This document shows positions 29,813-34,364 of a stretch of DNA of 34,364 nt, piece by piece (position 1 is the stretch's first letter; every line of letters starts with the position of its first letter). The DNA is taken from contig NZ_MVIF01000064.1 of assembly GCF_002086675.1 (NCBI RefSeq), forward strand, positions 1-34,364. The letters run 5' to 3'. Position numbers and translations under genes: made by a program. Source of the DNA: Mycobacterium persicum (GTDB lineage Bacteria; Actinomycetota; Actinomycetes; Mycobacteriales; Mycobacteriaceae). Below the pieces are notes generated by a model that was not told the origin of the DNA, ran no database searches, and saw only the letters and a list, made by a program, of their open reading frames with translations.

Positions 29813-31118
29813 GACCGGGTAGCTTTCGCTTGATTTGCCGGTCGAGGATGATTTTCAGTTGCTGGTTGATGTCGGCGAAGGTTGACGTGACGTCGGCTCC
29901 TTTCAGCCCAATGGATTCCAGTCCGGTCGAGATGATGCGGTTTCCGCCGGGCAGGAAAACGCGTGCGTAATCTTGCGGGCGGGTGTGCGGAAGCTGGTCC
30001 AGCGCCACTCGGGCGCGGGGGTTCGCCGCCAGGTATTGCCGCTCGCTCGGGTCGTCGACGGCGGACTTTCGCACGGGCAGATAACCAGTGCGCTGACTGA
30101 AATACGCGGTGTTGGCCGCATTGGTGATGAATGCGATGAACTTGAGCGCGTTCACTTTTCGTTCGTGGGATAGCTTGGTGGGAATCGCCAGCCCGGCCCC
30201 GCCGGTCGGGCAGCCGGGCGCTCCACCCGGGCCGGTGGGCAGTGGCGACACGCCGAAATTGAAGCGGGCAGCTGCGGTGATGCCGACTAAGGCGCCGGTC
30301 GATGCCAGCGCCGAGGCCACGATGCCGGTGGCGAACTCATTGTTGATATCGTTGGCGATCGCCGCATACCCCTTGCGATGGATAGAATCCCGATAAAAGT
30401 TGCCGGCCGCGATGGTGGCCGGGTCGGTGAACTTCAGCGTCCACTCGTCAGAGTAGGCGCCGCCGAATGTCCAGTTCGGCCCCTGGAACGTCCAGGAGAT
30501 GAGCGTGTCGTTGGCCCAGCCGTGTGCCCAGTTGCCGGCGGTGACGGCACGCTGCAGGTCGGGACCCCACTCGTCGAATTCTTGCCAGGTTTGCGGCCCA
30601 CGGTCCGGCAGGCCGACGCGGTTCCATACCGCCTTGTTGTAGTAGAACAGCGGTGTCGAGCGGGCATACGGCAAGGCATAGTGTCGGCCGTTGAACTCGT
30701 AGTCGGCCAGCAGTGAGTCGACGTAGTCGATTGTGTCCACCCCGACTTCGTCGAACAGGTCTTCAAGCGGGGTGATGACACCGCTGAGGGCGAAATGGAA
30801 CCACCAGATGTCGTCCAACAACACGACATCGGGGACATCGGTTCCGATCAGCGCCGCGTTGAACTTCTGCACGACTTCCTCGTAGTCCTTGCCGGCGTCG
30901 ATCAGCTTGACCGGCAAGTCCGGAAAGCGGCGCTGAAATCGATTGATCAACTCCTTCTCCACCGCGGTGGATGTGCCGGGATGACAGGACCAGAAGGTGA
31001 TTGGACCGGAGCCCGACTTCACCCCGCCGCTGCCGCCCATCCCCGCACACCCGGCTGTCGCTCCCGCGGCGGCGGCACTTGCCAGCGCGAGGAACCGTCG
31101 GCGGCTTACCGGATCCAT
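29805..31118 (-). CDS. ugpB: Glycerophosphodiester-binding lipoprotein UgpB
   Basis: A 437-residue substrate-binding protein of the Ugp importer (Rv2833c). The M. tuberculosis protein binds glycerophosphocholine, so recycling of host or own phospholipid head groups is the likely role. The N-terminus combines a twin-arginine-like SRRRFLAL segment with the lipobox TAGC (C24), suggesting a folded, possibly Tat-exported lipoprotein on the outer membrane leaflet. The body is a two-lobed periplasmic-binding fold with aromatic residues such as the DIWWFHF segment near the ligand site. It begins six bases after ugpE. Confidence 0.95.
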   Translation of the reverse strand: MDPVSRRRFLALASAAAAGATAGCAGMGGSGGVKSGSGPITFWSCHPGTSTAVEKELINRFQRRFPDLPVKLIDAGKDYEEVVQKFNAALIGTDVPDVVLLDDIWWFHFALSGVITPLEDLFDEVGVDTIDYVDSLLADYEFNGRHYALPYARSTPLFYYNKAVWNRVGLPDRGPQTWQEFDEWGPDLQRAVTAGNWAHGWANDTLISWTFQGPNWTFGGAYSDEWTLKFTDPATIAAGNFYRDSIHRKGYAAIANDINNEFATGIVASALASTGALVGITAAARFNFGVSPLPTGPGGAPGCPTGGAGLAIPTKLSHERKVNALKFIAFITNAANTAYFSQRTGYLPVRKSAVDDPSERQYLAANPRARVALDQLPHTRPQDYARVFLPGGNRIISTGLESIGLKGADVTSTFADINQQLKIILDRQIKRKLPGHG

Positions 31119-31124
31119 GGCACC

Positions 31125-31961
31125 CTAACCCTTGACCGCACCTGACGTCAGACCCTTGATCATTTGGCGTTGCAGGACAATGAAAATCAGCAAGATCGGC
31201 AACATCGCCAGCAGCGTCACCGCCATCACCGGACCCCAGTTGGTGATGCCCTCGGCCTGTTGGAGGAAGGTCAGCCCCACCGGCAGGGGCGCCACCGATT
31301 CGTCGTCAGACATCAGGAACGGCCACAAGTACTCATTCCATTCATTGACCACAGTAATGATGCCGAAGGCCACCATGGTGGGCCCCGACATCGGCAACAC
31401 CACCCGCACAAGAAGTTGCCACCAGCGCGCGCCATCCATTCTGGCCGCTTCGATGATCTCGGGAGGCAGCGACAGAAAGTGGTTGCGCATCAGGAATGTT
31501 CCGAAAGCGACACCGGCCAGCGGCAAGATGATGCCGGGAAAAGTGTTGCGCAGACCCAGTTGTGAGATCAGCGCATAGTTGGAGATCACGGTGATCTGGT
31601 TGGGCACCATCAGCGCGGCGATGATCACCAGGAACACCACATTCTTGCCCGGAAACCGCACGAACACCAAGCCGAACGCGCTGAGCACGCCGAGCATGAA
31701 CTTCACCCCCGCCAGCACCGATGTGATGACCACCGAGTTGCGTAGGAAGGTCCAGAACGGAATCTGCTCAGTAGCGGTTCGGTAGTTCTGCGGATGCCAG
31801 CACGGTGGCCACCAGGTCGTGGGCTGCGAATAGATGTCGGGCTGGTCCTTGAACGAGGTGAAGAACACGAACACCAACGGCCCGGCGATCACTACCACGA
31901 CCAGCGACATCGCGGCATAACCGAGCAAGCGCGCGGCGGCGCGACGGCCTGGTGATGTCAC
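31125..31961 (-). CDS. ugpE: Ugp importer permease UgpE
   Basis: A 278-residue inner-membrane permease (MalG type; Rv2834c) with six predicted membrane segments. The cytoplasmic EAA loop that docks on UgpC is EIIEAARMDGARWWQLLVRV, followed by VLP. I start at GTG 31961, which overlaps the ugpA stop by four bases (GTGA); the long open frame up to 32981 reads through ugpA in another frame and is not real. It forms a heterodimer with UgpA. Confidence 0.94.
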   Translation of the reverse strand: MTSPGRRAAARLLGYAAMSLVVVVIAGPLVFVFFTSFKDQPDIYSQPTTWWPPCWHPQNYRTATEQIPFWTFLRNSVVITSVLAGVKFMLGVLSAFGLVFVRFPGKNVVFLVIIAALMVPNQITVISNYALISQLGLRNTFPGIILPLAGVAFGTFLMRNHFLSLPPEIIEAARMDGARWWQLLVRVVLPMSGPTMVAFGIITVVNEWNEYLWPFLMSDDESVAPLPVGLTFLQQAEGITNWGPVMAVTLLAMLPILLIFIVLQRQMIKGLTSGAVKG

Positions 31962-32920
31962 TGCCGCTGCCCCCGATCCATGACTCGCACCTGGTAATAG
32001 GTGATGGCCAGCAGCACCAGGAACATGATGGTGGCGACGGTTGCGCCGTAGCCGGCCCGGAAGTTGCGGAACGTCTCCAGATACACCTGGTAGACCATCG
32101 TCGTGGTACCGGTGCCCTGCGGGCCGCCACGGGTCATGACGTTGATCACGTCGAACACCTGCAACGAGTTGATCAGCACGGTGATCGACAAAAAGAAGGT
32201 GGTGGGGCGCAGCTGGGGCAACAGCACCCGGCGAAACGTGGTCCACCGGCTGGCGCCATCGATTTCGGCCGCTTCCAACAGATCTCGGCGCACCCCTTGC
32301 AGCGCCGCCAGATAGATGACGAAGGTGTATCCGAGGTTCTTCCAGACATAGGTGACGGTCACCATGAACATCGCCCAGTGCGCATCCTGGTAGAAGTTGG
32401 GCACTTCTGCTCCGATGCGCGCCAGCAAGTCCTGTACCAGACCAAAGTGCGGATCGAAGACGAACTGGGCCGCCAGGCCGACGGCCGCCCCGGAGATCAC
32501 GAAGGGCGCGAATACCATCGAGCGCACCAGATTCCGGCCACGCAACCGTTGATCGAGCAGCATGGCCAGCACCAGCCCCAGCGCCATCGAGCCCACCACC
32601 GCGGCGGTGGTGAACACTGCCGTGTTGAGCACGATCTGGCGGGTGTCGTCGCGGGCGAACCACTCGGCGTAGTTGGAGAACCCGACATAGTCGGCTTTGG
32701 GGTCGGAGACATTCCAGTCGAAGAACGACAACCTGATGTTGTCGGCCAGTGGGCGGTAGATGAAGAGCAGCAGCAGCCCGACGTTCGGGCCCACCAGGAC
32801 GAGGAACAGCGCGTAATCCCGCCACGGCCGGTGGCGCGATCGACGCGCGTCCGGGAGACGGGGGGTCACCGGCGCAGTGTATCGGCCGGTTGAATACACG
32901 GACCCAACGACAGCCATCAC
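31958..32920 (-). CDS. ugpA: Ugp importer permease UgpA
   Basis: A 320-residue inner-membrane permease (MalF type; Rv2835c) with six predicted membrane segments. The EAA loop is DLLEAAEIDGASRWTTFRRV, followed by LLP. The start is uncertain: GTG 32920 (15 bases after the dinF stop) and ATG 32917 give the long form; GTG 32869 would give 303 residues, the length I recall for the M. tuberculosis protein. None has a good ribosome-binding site. It is the first transporter gene after dinF, and the close spacing suggests one transcript. Confidence 0.9.
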   Translation of the reverse strand: MMAVVGSVYSTGRYTAPVTPRLPDARRSRHRPWRDYALFLVLVGPNVGLLLLFIYRPLADNIRLSFFDWNVSDPKADYVGFSNYAEWFARDDTRQIVLNTAVFTTAAVVGSMALGLVLAMLLDQRLRGRNLVRSMVFAPFVISGAAVGLAAQFVFDPHFGLVQDLLARIGAEVPNFYQDAHWAMFMVTVTYVWKNLGYTFVIYLAALQGVRRDLLEAAEIDGASRWTTFRRVLLPQLRPTTFFLSITVLINSLQVFDVINVMTRGGPQGTGTTTMVYQVYLETFRNFRAGYGATVATIMFLVLLAITYYQVRVMDRGQRQ

Positions 32921-32935
32921 GGCAATTCCGGCGCG

Positions 32936-34267
32936 TCAGACCGTCCCCGTCAATGCCCACCGGCCACTGATCGTCCGCCATCCGACGAAGAGCAGCCGCA
33001 GCGCGACGAACGTGGCCAGGCCCGACCAGATACCCGCCAGCCCCCAGCCATACACCAACGACAACCAGGTCAGCGGCAGAAAACCGATCAGTGCGCTGAC
33101 GACGGTGGCGGTGCGCATGAAGGCAGCATCACCCGCCCCCAGCAACACCCCGTCAAGAGCGAAAACAATTCCGGCGAAGGGTAATTGGGCTACCAGGAAC
33201 GACCACGGCACCGCGATCGCGGCAAGCACCGATCGGTCATGGGTAAACAGCGAGGGCAGCAGCGGGGCCCCTAAGCCTAACGCGGCGGCGAGCACGCCCG
33301 CCGCCAGCAGCGACAACACCGTCACCCGCCAGGCCACCGACTTCGCATGCGCCACGTCACCGGCACCCAGGGCCGCGCCGACCAGCGCCTGCGCCGCGAT
33401 GGCCAGCGAATCGAGAACCAGGGCAAGGAAACCCCACAATTGCAGCACCACCTGGTGTGCCGCGAGCGCGGCGGCGCCGAACCTCGCGGCCACCGCCGCA
33501 GCCGAGACGAAACACACCTGAAAAGCCAGACCCCGCACGATCAGGTCACGAGCCATCACCAGTTGTGCGCGCAACACCGGCCAATCGACCCGCAGCGGAA
33601 CCCGCTCGGCCAGCAACGCACCCCCGAACAACAGCGCCGCCAGCCACTGACCAACCAGATTGGCCACCGCGGAACCGGACAACCCCAGCCGCGGCATACC
33701 CAGCCAGCCGTAGACCAGCAGCGGGCACAGCAATGCCGATACCCCGAAACCGGCGACCACATAGCGCAGCGGCCGCATGGTGTCCTGCACCCCACGCATC
33801 CAGCCGTTTCCGGCGAGCGAAACCAGAATCGCCGGTACCCCCAGAATCGCGATCCGCAGCCACGGCAGCGCCGCTCCCGAAATGCCCGTGCCGCCGGGCC
33901 CGGCGATCACCGACACCAGCGGCACCGCCGCGGCTTCGACCACGACGACCGTCAACCCGCCGAGACCCACCGCCAACCAGGTCGCCTGCACGCCCTCGGT
34001 GACGGCCGCCGCCCGATCGGCAGCCCCGAAGTGGCGCGCCGAGCGCGCGGTCGTCCCGTAAGACAGAAACGTCGCCTGCGAACCGACCATGCCGAGCACC
34101 AGGCTGCCGATCGCCAGACCCGCGAGCGACAACGCCCCGAGCCGACCCACCACGGCGGTATCGAAGAGCAGGTACAAGGGCTCGGCGGCCAGCACACCCA
34201 GCGCCGGTAGGGCAAGCGCCGCGATTCGCCGGGCGAGAGCGGGTGACCGTCCGGCGTCACTCAACAA
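32936..34267 (-). CDS. dinF: MATE-family efflux protein DinF
   Basis: A 443-residue multidrug/toxin extrusion (MATE) protein with 12 predicted membrane helices in two pseudo-repeats, matching Rv2836c. The opening segment LALPALGVLAAEPLYLLFDTAVVGRLG is the conserved first helix of the DinF group. It probably couples cation uptake to export of organic cations or oxidised compounds. The apparent start is TTG at 34267; the family homology begins about 14 residues further in. It stands at the head of the ugp operon, with 29 bp and two copies of a nine-base repeat separating it from an unrelated upstream frame. Confidence 0.92.
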   Translation of the reverse strand: MLSDAGRSPALARRIAALALPALGVLAAEPLYLLFDTAVVGRLGALSLAGLAIGSLVLGMVGSQATFLSYGTTARSARHFGAADRAAAVTEGVQATWLAVGLGGLTVVVVEAAAVPLVSVIAGPGGTGISGAALPWLRIAILGVPAILVSLAGNGWMRGVQDTMRPLRYVVAGFGVSALLCPLLVYGWLGMPRLGLSGSAVANLVGQWLAALLFGGALLAERVPLRVDWPVLRAQLVMARDLIVRGLAFQVCFVSAAAVAARFGAAALAAHQVVLQLWGFLALVLDSLAIAAQALVGAALGAGDVAHAKSVAWRVTVLSLLAAGVLAAALGLGAPLLPSLFTHDRSVLAAIAVPWSFLVAQLPFAGIVFALDGVLLGAGDAAFMRTATVVSALIGFLPLTWLSLVYGWGLAGIWSGLATFVALRLLFVGWRTISGRWALTGTV

Positions 34268-34268
34268 T

Positions 34269-34287
34269 TGTTAGCCCGTGTTAGCCC
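34269..34287. repeat. Two direct copies of TGTTAGCCC upstream of dinF
   Basis: TGTTAGCCC occurs at 34269-34277 and 34279-34287 with one base between. It lies beside the ten-base palindrome AACAATTGTT (34263-34272), in the short gap between the upstream gene fragment and dinF. Confidence 0.7.
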
Positions 34288-34296
34288 CAATACCGT

Positions 34297-34364
34297 TCAG
34301 TTAAGACGGTGGATGGTGATGTTTGGTGAATGCTCGGGTTGGAGCCAGTGGGCGTAGTCGGCGC
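34297..34364 (-). CDS. C-terminal fragment of an unrecognised protein
   Basis: An open frame enters from the right edge and ends at TGA (34297-34299). The visible end reads ADYAHWLQPEHSPNITIHRL plus a final Asn. In M. tuberculosis the gene before dinF is the NrnA-type phosphoesterase Rv2837c, whose C-terminus does not look like this, so another gene seems to sit here. It could be a transposase end or an accessory gene; I cannot assign it. Confidence 0.4.
   Translation of the reverse strand, partial: ADYAHWLQPEHSPNITIHRLN

Noticed and set aside
31962..32981. Upstream extension of ugpE to a 618-residue protein
   Set aside because: The extension reads ugpA out of frame; homology and the GTGA overlap place the ugpE start at 31961.

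Overview
The window is high-GC mycobacterial chromosome. The evidence is the gene set (PPE proteins, a WXG100 protein, Lpp-type lipoproteins, PptT/PptH, LppU, FadE21, Ltp1) and a gene order that, from memory, follows the M. tuberculosis segment from about Rv2776c to Rv2800 and then Rv2831 to Rv2836c. It looks like a non-tuberculous, probably slow-growing Mycobacterium; the species cannot be fixed from the sequence alone. No tRNA, rRNA, CRISPR array or complete insertion sequence was seen.

Left part (1-4.9 kb): a minus-strand redox operon encodes a PF10118 protein with a di-iron-like motif set, a flavin/[2Fe-2S] reductase whose 3' end is frameshifted at a (GT)7 tract, a KshA-like Rieske oxygenase and a dihydrodipicolinate-reductase-like protein. 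An SRPBCC protein lies just upstream. 4.9-11.9 kb is core housekeeping on the minus strand: ribF, rpsO, lppU, gpsI (pnp), pepR and a nitronate monooxygenase-like gene. A 386-bp gene-free, hairpin-rich leader precedes gpsI. The DtxR/MntR-type regulator sirR (mntR) at 12.1 kb is divergent from ribF.

12.8-17.9 kb: fadE21-ltp1 (lipid oxidation and thiolase-like), then pptH-pptT-truB with start/stop overlaps. PptT adds phosphopantetheine to carrier proteins and PptH removes it. 18.0-21.8 kb: a WXG100 protein, a DUF1023 alpha/beta hydrolase and three tandem, mosaic LppV-type lipoproteins on one strand, with an exported protein and a CocE-type hydrolase divergent from them. This is the best candidate in the window for an under-described system (a type VII secretion-linked hydrolase with an expanded lipoprotein family).

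24.2-27.6 kb: DUF1802, DUF2277 and two PPE-SVP genes sit between the Rv2800 and Rv2831 homologues. In M. tuberculosis that interval holds the CRISPR-Cas region. 27.9-34.3 kb: echA16, then the minus-strand dinF-ugpA-ugpE-ugpB-ugpC operon (MATE exporter plus glycerophosphodiester ABC importer). The right edge ends in the 3' part of an unrecognised gene.
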